Positions 1 to 11,519 of a DNA stretch of 64,000 nt are shown piece after piece. The notes below the pieces were generated by a model that did not search any database, was not told where the DNA came from, and saw only the letters and a list, made by a program, of their open reading frames with translations. The translations under genes were made by a program, and so were the position numbers. This DNA is from Nomascus leucogenys (lineage: Eukaryota; Chordata; Mammalia; Primates; Hylobatidae): NCBI RefSeq assembly GCF_006542625.1, contig NC_044398.1, positions 13,565,839-13,629,838 on the forward strand, in the 5' to 3' direction. How positions within the stretch are numbered: the stretch's first letter is position 1; every line of letters starts with the position of its first letter.

Positions 1-262
1 CCACTGTTCCACACCTCGGATGTACAAGCTGTCTCCAACCTGAGCCTTGCACATGCTGCTTCCTTTATGGGAATGCACTTTCCCAGGCTCTTGACCTACT
101 GGGCTCATTCTCAATTTTTAGGCCTCAGCTAAACTGCCGCCTCTTCATAAAGCCCTTCATGGACACCCTCACAGAAAGTGACTCCTCAGTTATTCTTTCT
201 TTCTTGTCCCTCTATTTCCTTCACAGCACTTAGCACAATCTATAATTATTTATTTATTCATT
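1..262 (+). repeat. L2 LINE 3' part, first segment
   Basis: The text matches the L2 3' end (cytosine-rich coding tail, then the segment on short stays of a protein-coding remnant before the terminal repeat). It continues after the Alu at 263-543, so the Alu split one old L2 copy. Non-functional remnant. Confidence 0.7.
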
Positions 263-543
263 TATTTTTTGAGACAAACTCTCGCTCTGTTGCCAGGCTG
301 GAGTGCAGTGGCGCAATCTTGGCTCCCCACAACCTCTGCCTCCCAGGTTCAAGTGATTCTTCTGCCTTAGCCTGACAAGTAGCTGGGACTACAGATATGT
401 ACCACCACGCCCAGCTAATTTTTGTATTTTTAATAGAGACGGGGTTTCACCATGTTGTTCAGGCTGGTCTCAATCTCTTGACCTCCACCCACCTTGGCTT
501 CCCAAAGTGCTGGGATTACAGGCGTGAGCCACCGCACCCAGCC
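263..543 (-). mobile_element. Alu, full dimer, minus strand
   Basis: It reads poly-T, then the reversed right and left arms, ending in the reversed Alu 5' end (ACCGCACCCAGCC). It was inserted into the flanking L2. Confidence 0.95.
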
Positions 544-725
544 TAATTGTTCATTTGCTTGCTTATTATCTGTCTTGTTCACAAGAGTGAATGAAAGCTT
601 CTTGAGGGCAGGGACTCAAGAAGGGCAGGAACTTTGTTTTGTTTAATCACCAACTTCCAATATAAGCATTCAATAAACATCTGTTGAATGCATGAATAAA
701 TAAAGGAGGCATTAATAACAATAGT
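544..725 (+). repeat. L2 LINE 3' end, second segment
   Basis: This continues the L2 of 1-262. It carries the typical terminal motifs 'gagggcagggact' and 'caataaacatctgttgaatg' followed by short 'aatgaa'-type repeats. Confidence 0.8.
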
Positions 726-734
726 GATGACAAA

Positions 735-930
735 AATAACAGTTAACATTTACTGAGCACTTACCATGCACCAGGCACACTAATGAGCAATCTATAGATA
801 GCTCATTTAATCCATGCAACAACTCTATGTGCTAAGTACTAGTTTACTAACCTTAGAAATAAGAAAACTGAGATGACGAATTGTTGTATCTTGCCCTGTG
901 GTCACACAATTTAGTGTGTGGGTAAGATAA
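735..930 (-). repeat. MIR SINE
   Basis: It shows the reversed MIR core: 'tttactgagcacttaccatgcaccaggcac', then 'gctcatttaatcc' and the 'aaactgagatg' and 'ggtcacacaa' blocks in MIR order. Confidence 0.8.
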
Positions 931-1904
931 TCAAGGTAATCTCTTCAAGGTGGCCTAAAAGTTGGCAAAGAATGAAGATGGCAGACAGAAAAAACAGAAA
1001 TAGTTGTTTTACTTAACTTCTCTGCTTCCAACTTTTCTATTCCCTTCCTCATCTCATTTTACTATTATAACTTTTCTTTTTCATCACCCCCTCCCCCAAT
1101 TATTCTTAATTATTATTCTCATTATAATTATTAATAATTATTCTTACTGACTCTTTTCTCCTTGCCACTTGATCTGATTCAAAATAATTTCATGGGGTAT
1201 TTTAATATTTACATGTAATATTTTAATATAAAACAATTAGTATTAGTAAGATATTACATAAAGATCCACAATTTTATTTTATAGTAAGATGGAATCTGCA
1301 CCAATAACTCTTGATCTCCCTTCCTTTCCTGTATAGTGACTCGCATAAGGCAGTCAGCTTACTTGTGGACTGTTTTAAATAAAAAGAAAATGAAGAAAAG
1401 GAAAATCTTCCTCCTCTTTCCTTTCTATCTCCTAAGAAGGTGGATAAGAGTATAAAATACTACCCAAGCCTATCTTTAAGAACCCTTCTTTATTGTGTCT
1501 GAAAATTTGCTTGGAGTATGAAATTTTAATTATGCCTTGGTATTGCTCAATTTCATACTGTTACGACACAATCCCTAGTTATTCCCATAACAACCCCCCT
1601 CCAGGGAAAAAGCAGGTTTGGGCTCCTCAATCTTTCCAGACAAACAAGGCAACTTTCAGAGAGCTTTCTAAGCAGCTGAATCAGATAGCTGCTACAACAC
1701 TTCTAGTGGAGTCCCAAGAAGGAATTTTCTTGCCAACTTCAGAAACAGCTATTTGTCAGCACAAAACAGAATTCATTCTAAACTAAGAGGGGCAGAGCGG
1801 GGGGAATGCAACCTAGCAGAAGTTCCTTTTCCTTACAGAGAAACTTTTCCTTTAAACAACATATAGAGTAAATTATAACTTTTTCTTTCTTCTTTCTCTC
1901 TCTT
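931..1904. other. Unique intergenic sequence, no gene seen
   Basis: No repeat family or coding signal recognised. The part at about 1085-1265 is very AT-rich, with runs of ATTATT and TAATATT. The open frame at about 1493-1786 has no recognisable protein motif and is taken as chance. Confidence 0.5.
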
Positions 1905-2092
1905 TAGAGACTTTGTCACCCAGGCTGGAGTAAAGCGTGATCTCGGCTCACTGCACCCTCGACCTCCTGGGCTCAAGGGATCCTCCCGCCTCAGCCCCGG
2001 AAGCAACTGGGACTACAGGCCCATGTCACCATGCCCGGATAATTTTTTGTATTTTTTGTAGAGCCAGTGTTTCACCATGTTGCCCAGGCTGG
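1905..2092 (-). mobile_element. Alu, old and truncated, minus strand
   Basis: Only about 190 bases of a reversed Alu remain (from 'gagactttgtcacccaggctggag' through 'ttgcccaggctgg'). The original 5' part is missing and no poly-T is left. The many mismatches fit an AluJ-age copy. Confidence 0.8.
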
Positions 2093-2226
2093 CACTTTTT
2101 CTTTCAAAGTCAAGCTGAAACTCCAAATAAAAAGATTCCTTCTGATATGAACAAAGTTTGATGAAATTAATCATGGGAAGAAAAAATTTAACCTACAATA
2201 AAGATTTAAAAGATTTATAAAGAAAT

Positions 2227-2543
2227 GGCCAGGCACAATGACTCATGCCTGTAATCCCAGCACTTTGGGAGGCCGAGGCTGGTGGATCACTTGAGGTCAG
2301 GGGTTCAAGACCAGCCTGGCCAACATGACAAAACCCTGTCTCTAATAAAAACACAAAAATTAGCTGGGCGTGGTGGCGTGCGCCTGTAGTCCCAGCTACT
2401 CGGGATGCTGAGGCACGAGAATCACCTGAACCCAGGAGACAGAGGTGGCAGTAAGCCGAGATTGCGAACACTGCACTCCAGCCTGGCTGACAGAGTGAGA
2501 CTCTGTCTCAAAACAATATAAAATAAAATAAAATAAAAATAAG
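2227..2543 (+). mobile_element. Alu, full length, plus strand
   Basis: It starts GGCCAGGCACAATGACTC and ends in a tail drifting to (AAAT)n/(AAAAT)n at 2511-2543. Both arms and the middle A-rich linker are present. Confidence 0.95.
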
Positions 2544-3070
2544 ATTATTTTTAAAAAGCACAATAAAAATAATCACTAAAAATATAAGAAAAAGGGAAAA
2601 CAAAACAAATTACACTTTTTAATATGCCAATCTCAAAGTGGCAAGTTCAAAGTGTGGATGCAGGTCAAAGCAATTGAACATAATTCAGACAAATAACCCA
2701 CTACAGTTTTGTCTGAATAACCCCAACATGAACTTAAAGTCTTCACTCTTAGCTGTGAGGTACTAACTAAAATATGAGTCTAGATAACTGTCACATATAT
2801 CTTCAAGGTAAGTATCAGGTGAAAGTGTTAGCTTAAGGGGGAGAAATAGAAGGATGATTTTCAATTGCCTGAATTCCTTTCTTTCCATTTCTCTTCTATG
2901 TTAACCTTTCCATTATCTTTTTTCAACATCATTTGTAATTCAAGCAAAATCACTGAGTATGGAGACTTAACAAAATAATGTATTTATAGCAGAAAGATAC
3001 TCCTTCCAATCTAAATCAACATATATGTAAGAATCACAGGCTATTTTTAAGTAGATGGGAACAAAACTCC
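2544..3070. other. Unique sequence, nothing recognised
   Basis: AT-rich text without a recognisable repeat, RNA gene or long frame. Confidence 0.4.
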
Positions 3071-3397
3071 TTTTTTTTTTTTTTTTTTTTTTTGAGACGG
3101 AGTTTCACTCTCGTTGCCCAGGCTGGAGTGCAGTGGCATGATCTAGGCTCACTGCAACCTCCACCTCCTTGGTTCAAGCGGTTCTCCTGCCTCCGCCTCA
3201 TGACTCCTGCCTCCGCCTCATGAGTAGCTGCGATTACAGGTGTCAGCCACCACGCCCTGCTAATTTTTGTATTTTTAATAGAGACGGGGTTTCACCATGT
3301 TGGCTAGGCTAAGTCTCAAACTCCTGACCTCAGGTGAACCGCCTGACTTGGCCTCCCAAAGTGCTGGGATTACAGGCGTGAGCCACCGCCCCCAGCC
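3071..3397 (-). mobile_element. Alu with internal 20-bp duplication, minus strand
   Basis: Full reversed Alu with a poly-T of about 23. The stretch CTCCTGCCTCCGCCTCATGA is present twice back to back (3184-3203 and 3204-3223). A 30-base scrap of another reversed Alu 5' end lies just downstream at about 3437-3466. Confidence 0.95.
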
Positions 3398-3466
3398 TAA
3401 TTCAAATTTTTATAATAAAAATTTTAAATCTGTTAATTACAGGCATGAGCCACCACACCCGGCTAA

Positions 3467-3832
3467 CTCCTAATTTTTGAAAGTACATATTATTAGATAA
3501 TAAATTCAACAGCACCTAAAACAGAAGCATAAATGTTCTCTTTTTGAACATAAATTAATTTAGGGATCAGCCATTTTCATAGACCAGATGAGTGGTCACT
3601 TTACAAACAGAGGTAATAAACTCATATAAAGTTAGAAAGGAACTGGAAAAATAACAAAGCTCTCAAATAACTCTAAGAATGTTTTCTTTCCAATCCAGAT
3701 CTCTGATCACATTTTTAAAAAAGAAGGAAAAAAAAAAACAAAGAGAGAGAGAAATCACAGAGTCTTTTCTTCCTGTAGCTGGCAGGAAGTAGGGTATATG
3801 ATTTCTATGTAGCCTGACTCAGAATACTTTTC
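3467..3832. other. Unique sequence, nothing recognised
   Basis: No gene or family signal. It has a purine run with A-rich and GA repeats at about 3720-3755. Confidence 0.4.
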
Positions 3833-3847
3833 AAAGTTTGGAAAGTT

Positions 3848-4137
3848 GGGCCTCGTGGCTCATGCCTGTAATCCCAGCACTTTGGAAGGCCGAGGCGGGC
3901 AGATCACTTCAGGTCAGGAGATCGAGACCAGCCTGACCAACGTGGAGAAACCCCATCTCTACTAAAAATACAAAAGTTAGCTGGGCAAGGTGGCACATGC
4001 CTGTAATCCCAGCTACTTGGGAAGCTGAGGCAGGAGAATCGCTTGAACCCGGGAGGCGGAGGTTGAAGTGAGCTGAGATTGCGCCACTGCACTCCAGCCT
4101 GGGCAACACGAACGAAACTCCGTCTCAAAAAAAAAAA
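3848..4137 (+). mobile_element. Alu, full length, plus strand, with TSD
   Basis: The element is flanked by the direct repeat AAAGTTTGGAAAGTT (about 3833-3847 and 4138-4152), the expected L1-machinery target-site duplication. The first few Alu bases are degraded. Confidence 0.95.
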
Positions 4138-4152
4138 AAAGTTTGGAAAGTT

Positions 4153-4600
4153 ATTAATCTATAGCAAAGAGTTATAAAGCTTCATTATTAAGTAAGTTTC
4201 TAGGTTCAAAAAGTGCTGCATATCATTTAAGAATGTCATCATATTGTGTATATTAGAAAGCAAAGATATTTAAATTAACGTCTTTTTATATTATGGGAAG
4301 AAATTAGAAAATGGTAATAAATAAGTAAAAAAATATTTTTAAGATTTCACTAGCCTACCATGAGTAAAAGTTTTAAATTGTCATAACCTTCTTTGATTGT
4401 GATTTGACAGTACCCATAAGAAAAATTTAATGCATATATACTCTTTAAGCAATTTCCCTTTTAGAAATCTTGTCCTATCAAAATACATGGACAAATGCAC
4501 AAAAGTACACACATAGTAATATTCCTTGCAGTATTGTTACTGTATTATTACTGAGAGAGAAAAACCTAAAGAGAAGCAAAATGTACGCTGACAAATATCG
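4153..4600. other. Unique sequence with an L1M remnant
   Basis: Mostly unrecognised. About 4440-4590 resembles old L1 ORF2 3' sequence on the plus strand ('aaatacatggacaaatgcacaaaagtacacaca ... ttccttgcagtattgttact'). Too decayed to assign further. Confidence 0.4.
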
Positions 4601-4885
4601 TAAATTTATTGATGAGGAAACTGAGGCTCACACTGGTCAGGTCACTGAACAGGCTCCTCTCAAAAGTACCTTCACTTTATTCCTCAAAGCTGAGGTCAAG
4701 TACCTTGGGGAAGCCCTCCTTGATGCCCCACTTCCCTCTGTATGTGAGAAGACCCTCCTGTAAGTTTCCATACCAAAAGTCAAACAATTTAGTATTTATA
4801 ATGCTGTACTTTAATTAACAAAGACAGGGAGTATGTTTTATATCTGTTCCTCCAAGTGCTAAGCACAGTGTTAGTGTATTTTTTT
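4601..4885 (+). repeat. MIR-like scrap and L2 3' end
   Basis: A short 'gatgaggaaactgaggctcac' block resembles reversed MIR. From about 4660, 'ttggggaagccctccttgatg' through 'gacagggagtatgtttt ... ctaagcacagtg' follows the L2 3' end on the plus strand. Confidence 0.55.
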
Positions 4886-5255
4886 TTTTAACTTCTTTCT
4901 TCATTGAAAAGCTAAGCAACAATGAATGCCTTGGGCACACAGAATGTGGTCTCTACATACCATTTCTCACTCAAAGGAACCAATGTTCTTTGTGAAAACG
5001 GTTGATTCCAGGTCTGGGTCAGGACATTTATGAGATAATCCTGGGATTATCTCAAAAAAAAAAGGAAGCTAGCAAAGGCTGCTAAGGTAAGATATAGGAG
5101 CCAATCTGGAGACTTTCACTGGCCAATGTATCAATAAGGAGACTAATGAACTGAAATATCAAATATTTTTTAAACCCATGAATTCATAAAAAAAAAGACT
5201 AAAAATAATTCATTCATCAACTTTGGAAGACTCTAAGGAAACAGTTCACTAGTTT
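4886..5255. other. Unique sequence with short palindrome
   Basis: No gene seen. It contains a perfect 11-base inverted repeat, TGAGATAATCC and its complement, at 5031-5041 and 5044-5054, followed by an A run. Confidence 0.5.
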
Positions 5256-5266
5256 GAAAATTGATA

Positions 5267-5540
5267 GGGCGCGAGTGGTGGCTCACGCCCGTAATCCCAG
5301 CACTTTGGGAAGCCGAGGCGGGCGGATCACCTGAGGTCAGGAGTTCGAGACCAGCCTGGCCAACATGGTGAAACCCCGTCTCTACTAAAAATACAAAAAT
5401 TAGTGGGGTGTGGTGGCGGGCACCTGTAATCCCAGCTACGCAGGAGGCTGAGGCAGGTGGGAGGCGGAGGTTGCAGTGAGCCAAGATTGCACCATTGCAC
5501 TCCAGCCTCAAAAAAAACAACTCCTGACTCAAAAAAAAAG
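5267..5540 (+). mobile_element. Alu with internal deletion, plus strand
   Basis: Alu flanked by GAAAATTGATA copies (about 5256-5266 and just after 5545). About 25 bases around the usual 'gagaatcgcttgaacccg' are missing near 5460, and the end of the right arm is rearranged. Confidence 0.9.
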
Positions 5541-6429
5541 AAGTAGAAAATTGATAACGGGAAAGAATGAAGCATTTATCCTTCCTTTACTATTTAAAGT
5601 ATACCTCAGGGTAACAAAAAGTGAGCAAAGTTCTTTATTTTAAAATATTTTAGCATTTAAAGAAGAAATTATGTTTTTAAAAAAGGATATCAACATCTTT
5701 CAACCCTTAATGGATCTAAGCAACAACCACCAATTGCTACTAACAGACATTATGTTCCTCTGATGGATATATACAATATCACTTATGAGGCAATTGCACT
5801 AAAGAAAAAAAAAATTAAAAAAAAAAAACCTCAAACCTGAATATGATCAAGCCTCTAAATCCAACTACTGATTTGTAGGAAACACAGGAAAAGAAGAACA
5901 TGTTAAATGACACCACAGGTATGTAATCAGCAAAATCAAGACTGAGGAAAACTACAGGATAAATAACTTATTTTTTTCAGCCAAAAAAGTACAAGAAAAT
6001 AAGAGAAAGAGAACAGAGGACAGAGAAGGGGGAGAAGAGAGAAGAAACTTTAGAAACTTCAAAAATTTAAGACCAGCATACTATGCAGACTTTACTTTGA
6101 TCTCAACTCGAACTATTTTTAGAAAGAGAAAAAAAAATAAGATAATTGGGAAAATATAAAAACTACCTAGGGGTAGCTCTCCTCTTCCAAGTCATCCCCC
6201 AAAATAACACACATAATACGATCTCTGCCTTGTTCCCCACTCTCTTCTTCTTCCAAAGGTCTCTGGTTTATTTCTAAATATTTGCAGACTGTGGGATAGT
6301 CCCTTGAATTCAGAGACATGGAGCTCCACTAACCTCACTCCATGCCACTTGAGTCTTCTTCAGCTTTCCTCCATAAGTTTCATTATTTCTTCTGAGCTGT
6401 GATAGCCTCAATTTCTGTCCCAAATCATT
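5541..6429. other. Mostly unique; probable L1M 3' remnant inside
   Basis: About 5700-6060 on the plus strand resembles an old L1M 3' region ('caagcctctaaatcc', 'aaatgacaccacaggtatgtaatcagcaaaatc', 'aaaactacaggataaataactta'). The rest, including the purine-rich 5990-6050, is not recognised. Confidence 0.4.
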
Positions 6430-6825
6430 TGTGTCTCCTTCTACAAATGAAGACTACATATGACCCCACCTAATGCCATGGGATTTTCAGTGCCAACCTA
6501 TAGTCAGTTTATATTTCCCTGCTCAATTCTTAGGTTTGGTCATATAACTTGCCTAGATCAGTGAAATGTGACCGGAAACGTGACATATGCCAGTTCTGAG
6601 CAAAGGCTTTAAATGCATGTTTCCACTAGTTCTGTTGCTTTTTCCTTTGGTTATAATAAGAACAAGATGTCCCAAATAAGGGTGTTTCCTTAGTCTGAAT
6701 ACTGGATGAAAAGAGAGGTAAGGCAGAGCCCCAGCCAATTATAACATGTAACATATGAAAGAAACAAACCTTTGTTATTGTACATGTTATCCAAACATGT
6801 TAGTGCAGCATAACCTGGCAAAAAT
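6430..6825 (+). repeat. MLT1-type MaLR solo LTR
   Basis: The motif order fits an old ERVL-MaLR LTR: 'ggtcatataacttgcctagatcagtgaaatgtg', then 'tgacatatgccagttctgagcaaaggctttaaatgc', then 'aacaaacctttgttattgtac', then 'gcagcataacctggca'. No internal retroviral genes lie beside it. The subfamily was not assigned. Confidence 0.6.
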
Positions 6826-6944
6826 ACATGAGGATAAAAAGAGAATGAGAGAAATGTTGTATTATTCACAGAAGATTTTTTCCAAAAGTAGCACCCAACT
6901 TTTCCTTTAGAACTTGATTAATCTTAGTTTACTTAAAAAAAAAA

Positions 6945-7435
6945 AAAACACCCAAAAGAAATGAAAACATATGGCTACAAATATTTGTACTTGTATGTTC
7001 ATAGCAGCATTATTCGTAACAGCCAAAAGTGGAAACAACCCAAATATCCATCAACTGATGATATAAAATGTTTATGTATACAATGGACTATTACTCAGTA
7101 ATAAAATGAAGTACCAATAAATGCTACAACTTTTTGCAATGTGAAAGAAGCCAGTCACAAAAGACCACATATTATATGATTCCATTTATATGAAATGTCC
7201 AGAACGGGCAAATCTATAGAAACAGAAAGGATATTAGCGTTTGCCTCGGCCGGATGGGTTGAAGGAAATGGGAAGTGACTGCTAAAAGTTTCTTTTAGGG
7301 CTGATGAAGAATTTCAAATTGTGGGAATGGTTGCACAGCTCTGTGAACATGCTAAAAACCATAGAACTGTGTACTTTAATTGGGTGAATTACATGATATG
7401 TGAATTATGCCTCAATAAAGCTATTATTTTAAAAG
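6945..7435 (+). repeat. L1M 3' end, plus strand
   Basis: It reads the familiar L1 ORF2 tail ('catagcagcattattcgtaacagccaaaagtggaaacaacccaaatatcc ... ttactcagtaataaaatgaa') and 3' UTR ('attgggtgaattacatgatatgtgaattatgcctcaataaag'). 5'-truncated, non-coding. Confidence 0.85.
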
Positions 7436-7649
7436 TCTATGAATGAATGGTTTTAGAAAGTTAAGAAAACTGTAAAGGAAGTAACAAGTCAATTTTCTGC
7501 TCTAAAGTTGTTCAAGGTTTCTTTGCAAACTGGGAGTAACAACCTCCCTAAAAAGCCCTAAGTACCTGGGAAAGTGAAGCCAAGTAGCAAACTTTAGAGA
7601 AAACATCAGAATAAAAGCTCAGATAAATTTTGCTTGGAAACGGATTCCA

Positions 7650-7935
7650 GGCCGGGCACGGTAGCTCACGCCTGTAATCCCAGCACTTTGGGAGGTCGAG
7701 GCGGGCGGATCACAAGGTCAGGAGATCGAGACCATCCTGGCTAACACGGTGAAACCCCGTCTCTACTAAAAAAAAAATACAAAAAATTAGCTGGGCGTGG
7801 TGGCGGGTGCCTGTAGTCCCAGCTACTCGGGAGGCTGAGGCAGGAAAACGGCATGAACTCGGGAGGCGGAGCTTGCAGCGAGCCCAGATAGCGCCACTGC
7901 ACTCCAGCCTGGGCAAAAGAGCAAGATTCTGTCTC

Positions 7936-7964
<29 letters not shown>
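7650..7964 (+). mobile_element. AluY-like, full length, plus strand
   Basis: It starts GGCCGGGCACGG and ends in an A tail of 29. The exact TSD AAACGGATTCCA (7638-7649 and 7967-7978), low divergence and the long tail suggest a fairly young insertion. Confidence 0.95.
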
Positions 7965-7966
<2 letters not shown>

Positions 7967-7978
7967 AAACGGATTCCA

Positions 7979-8794
7979 AACATAACCTTCAGATGAGGTG
8001 GAATAAACAAATCAAATCCTTCAGAAAACAAAGAAAGGATAATGCAAAAACCTTTGCTAAATGTCAAAGCAACCAATCACTATGAGTTGTGCAGTAAAGT
8101 TATACTTCATCATGAAGAGATGAAGGAGATACCTATCAGAGTGATATGGTCTCTGTAATAAAAGTATCACGAGCATATACTACAACGATGAAATCAAGAG
8201 TCAGATACTGACAATTTTTCCTCAATAAGTAAATAACATGACTAAAGAATAGCAAGTCACTGATCTAATGAAAACAGAGAATGGAGACCAAAGGGCAGTA
8301 AGTTTGAGGATGGGAGCAAATCATGTAGTCTGCATAAGAAGATGAATTATCAACATGCTGTACAGTCGTAAAAGTGACCATTCTCTGCCTTTAATATTCT
8401 ATTCTCATCAGCAAGAAACAAGGGGCTTCAGATAAGCTTTACATATTTGAAAACAATCCCTTATCTGATTACTATTAAAATTTGTTTTATTTTTGCCCCT
8501 AGTGAAAAAAAGCTTCTACTTTCACATTTCCCACTTCCAAAACATGTAACATTTTTTAACCTTCCTGAAGAATGTAAATTGTATTTAATTTTGTCTTTCC
8601 TTAACTAAACAATGTCATCACTTTAAATATCATTACTATATAGCAAGACCCTCAGGAGTTAATGAGGTAAAAGTGTGGGGCTCCGACGCTACACCCCCTA
8701 CCAAAAAACCTGGAAAATGTAGTGCCAAATTATGAAATCTGAATAAAAACAGACTAAAAAGAAATATATCACTCAAGTTTTCTGGGACTCCTAT
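7979..8794. other. Unique sequence, nothing recognised
   Basis: No repeat family, RNA gene or coding signal recognised in about 800 bases. Confidence 0.4.
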
Positions 8795-9490
8795 TTTTTT
8801 TTATTGTGGTAAGACCACTTAATATGAGATCTACCTTCTTAACAAATGTTTAAGTATACAATACAGTGTTATTGCTAACTAACTATAGCACAGTGTTACA
8901 CAGATCTCTAGAACTTGTTTATCTTGCATAACGGAATCTTTATGTCCATTGAGCAACGACTCTCTGAAATTCCACCTCCCACGAGCCCCTGGGAACTACC
9001 ATTCTACCCTCTGCTACTATGACTTTGATTATTGTAGATTCTTATCAGTAAAATCATACAGTATTTGACCTTGTAATTGGCTAATGTCACTGATACAATG
9101 TCCTCAAAGTTCATCCATGTTGTCATACATGGCAGTATTTCCTTCTAAGTCTAAATAATATTCCATTGTATGTATATACCACATTTCCTTTATTCATCAA
9201 TGGACATCTAGGTTGATTCCACATCTTGGTTATTCTGAATAGTGCTGCAATGAACACAGGAGTGCTAATGTCTCTTCAAGATGCTGATTTCAATTCTTTT
9301 GGATAAATACTCAGAAGCAGGATTGCTGGATCATATGGTAGTTCTCTTTTTAATTCTCTGAGGAATGTTCATACTATTTTCCATAGCAGCTGCACCATTT
9401 TGCATTCCCAACACCAGTAGGTAGACAAGGGTTCTGATTTCTCCACATTCTCACACTTGTTATATTTTCTTTTTTGATAATAACTGTTAC
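8795..9490 (-). repeat. L1M 3' region, minus strand
   Basis: Antisense L1 text: 'cacctcccacgagcccctgggaactaccattctacc', 'ttcatccatgttgtcatacatggcag', 'aatattccattgtatgtatataccac', 'attgctggatcatatggtagttct'. 5'-truncated 3' UTR plus ORF2 end. Confidence 0.85.
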
Positions 9491-10214
9491 TCTGGCTTTG
9501 CCTTTGGTGACCTGCCTTTAGTGGATGCACTGAACAGTAGACAACAAAACTTCTAAACTTGTGTAAAATGTATAGGCAAGACTGATTAGAGACCAACATA
9601 CTAATGTAGATCATGGCCTTCATGTCAAGTGAAAAAAATTTACATTCTAGTCCCCATAGCAAAGATATAATGGAAAAACAACAGTTTAGAGAATACTGAA
9701 GGGTATCCTTTCAGCCATGTCTGAAAGGCTATACACCCAAATACTAAGAAAAAAAGAAAAATCAGACAATTAAAAAACAAATTCAGAATTGAATCTCATT
9801 ACCTCAAGCCCTGTTCATTAAGGATTTATAAATTCAAATGTCTGAACTTTATTTTATGCAAATATTTAAAAAGCAAATTTATAAACATACACAATATCAA
9901 AGGAGATGTTAAAATATTTCAGAAGAAAATCATTATTGAATAAATCCTCTTGTTTTAGGTGAAGCTATGTACTTTAAAATGCTTTACATGATATTTACAA
10001 ATAATTTTACCTATTATAATGCTACTGCCTCAAAAAACTCTAACACTTAATAGTCTACTTTGTACCTAAACATATTCATATTAGGTAGATCAGCCTTGAA
10101 TTAGTCATTTTTAAGGTCTTACTAGGGATAAATGTAAATAACGAACTGAGAGGCCTGGCATATAATTCATGTGTTATTTAGAACTGTCCATAATAAATAC
10201 ATGTTTAACTGTAA
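9491..10214. other. Unique sequence, nothing recognised
   Basis: AT-rich, with no recognisable family. The reverse-strand frame at about 9369-9662 runs partly through the L1 fragment and has no protein motif. Confidence 0.4.
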
Positions 10215-10525
10215 GGCCAGGCATGGTGGCTCACGCCTATAATCCCAGCACTGTGGGATGCTAAGGTGGGAGAACTGCTTGAGCTCAGAAGTTCGAAACC
10301 AGCTTGGGTAACATGGTGATACCCCATCTCTACAAAAAAATACAAAAATTGGCCAGGTGTGGTTGTGAACACTTGTAGTCCCAGCCACTTGGGAGGCTGA
10401 GATGGGTGGATTGCTTGAGCCCAGGAAGCAGAGGTTGCAATGAGCCAATATCATGCCACCTTATTCCAGCCTGGGCAACAGGGTGACACCCTGTCTCCAA
10501 AAAACAAACAAACAAACAAACAAAG
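10215..10525 (+). mobile_element. Alu, old, plus strand
   Basis: Both arms present with many mismatches. The tail has become (AAAC)n at about 10500-10525. A second Alu follows within 15 bases. Confidence 0.95.
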
Positions 10526-10535
10526 AACTGCTGCA

Positions 10536-10813
10536 GGGCATGGTGGCTCACGCCTATAATCCTAGTACTTTGGGAAGCCAAGGTGGGTGGATCACTTGAG
10601 GTCAGGAGTTCGAGACCAGCCTGTCCAACATGGCAAAACCCTGTGTCTACTAAAAACACAAAAATTAGCCAAGCGTCATGGCACACGCCTGTAATCCCAG
10701 CTACTCAAGAGGCAGAGGCAGGAGAATCGCTTGAACCTGGGAGGCAGAGGTTGCAGTGAGCTGAGACTGGGCCACTACACTCCAGCCTGGGCAACAGGGC
10801 AAGACTCTGTCTC
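10536..10813 (+). mobile_element. Alu, plus strand, joined to a microsatellite
   Basis: The Alu lacks its first few bases ('gggcatggtggctcacgcc') and ends at CTGTCTC. In place of poly-A it continues straight into the TGGA repeat at 10814. Confidence 0.9.
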
Positions 10814-10888
10814 GATAGATGGATGGATGGATGCATGGATGGATGGAGGCATGGATGCATGGATGGATGGATGGATGGGTGGATGGAT
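10814..10888 (+). repeat. (TGGA)n microsatellite
   Basis: About 75 bases of GATG/TGGA units with interruptions (GATGCATG, GGAGGCATG, GGGTGG), starting exactly at the Alu 3' end. It likely grew from the Alu tail. Confidence 0.95.
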
Positions 10889-11035
10889 AATGTATGTTTA
10901 ACTATAGAAGGTAGCTTGGTTAAAAAACAAAAACAACATAAAACAGTTAAGATAATACATTTTTCAAATTATATGTTTTTCCTCTGTATTATCACTTTAA
11001 AATTATAACACGAACTACTACATTCATATAAGATA

Positions 11036-11165
11036 GATTTCATAATTCCCATTTTATGGATGAGGACACAAAGACATAAAAACTGAGTAAAGTGCCCAAG
11101 ATTCCCAGTCCTTAAGAGGTAGGATCACAGCTTGAACCCAGGCCTCTGGCTCTTGAACCTGCCAG
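11036..11165 (-). repeat. MIR SINE fragment
   Basis: Reversed MIR blocks in order: 'ccattttatggatgaggacaca', 'aagtgcccaagattcc', 'ggatcacagcttgaacccaggcctctgg'. Confidence 0.75.
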
Positions 11166-11519
11166 ACACTGTAGCTGAATCAGGACACATGAATGTCCAT
11201 ATTATCAGCTCATTTTAGTGCCATTTTATTCAATGCTATGAATAGAGTTTACAATACTTTAGTTATATGAATTTTAAAGGGATGGAATTTCAGTCATGTA
11301 AATTTTACAGTAGCTACAAAGGTGTTGAAGAAGACAAAGTGATTCATTGAAAAAGACTTGTGAAAAAGATACTGATGTTTATTGTGCTTTTATTTCACAG
11401 TTAAAAACTTCATTGCTAATTGTGTCACATTTTTCAGCCCTTTCCCCCATACTTTTCAAAGGTACTAAATCTATTATTCTGTTCACATTTTTAAAAATTG
11501 TTTTAGTAAGAGTAATACT
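11166..11519. other. Unique sequence, nothing recognised
   Basis: No gene or repeat family recognised. Confidence 0.4.

Noticed and set aside
735..930. tRNA-like B-box text in MIR and Alu copies
   Set aside because: MIR and Alu derive from tRNA and 7SL RNA. No complete cloverleaf was found, so no tRNA gene is called.
1493..1786. 97-residue frame in unique sequence
   Set aside because: No known motif, no splice or promoter context; chance-level length for this window.
5031..5065. Hairpin followed by an A run as a terminator
   Set aside because: Intrinsic terminators of that kind are bacterial, and the run is A, not T, on the strand that would be read.
10814..10888. Regular short repeats as a possible CRISPR array
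   Set aside because: The units are four bases with no spacers; it is a microsatellite in a eukaryotic genome.
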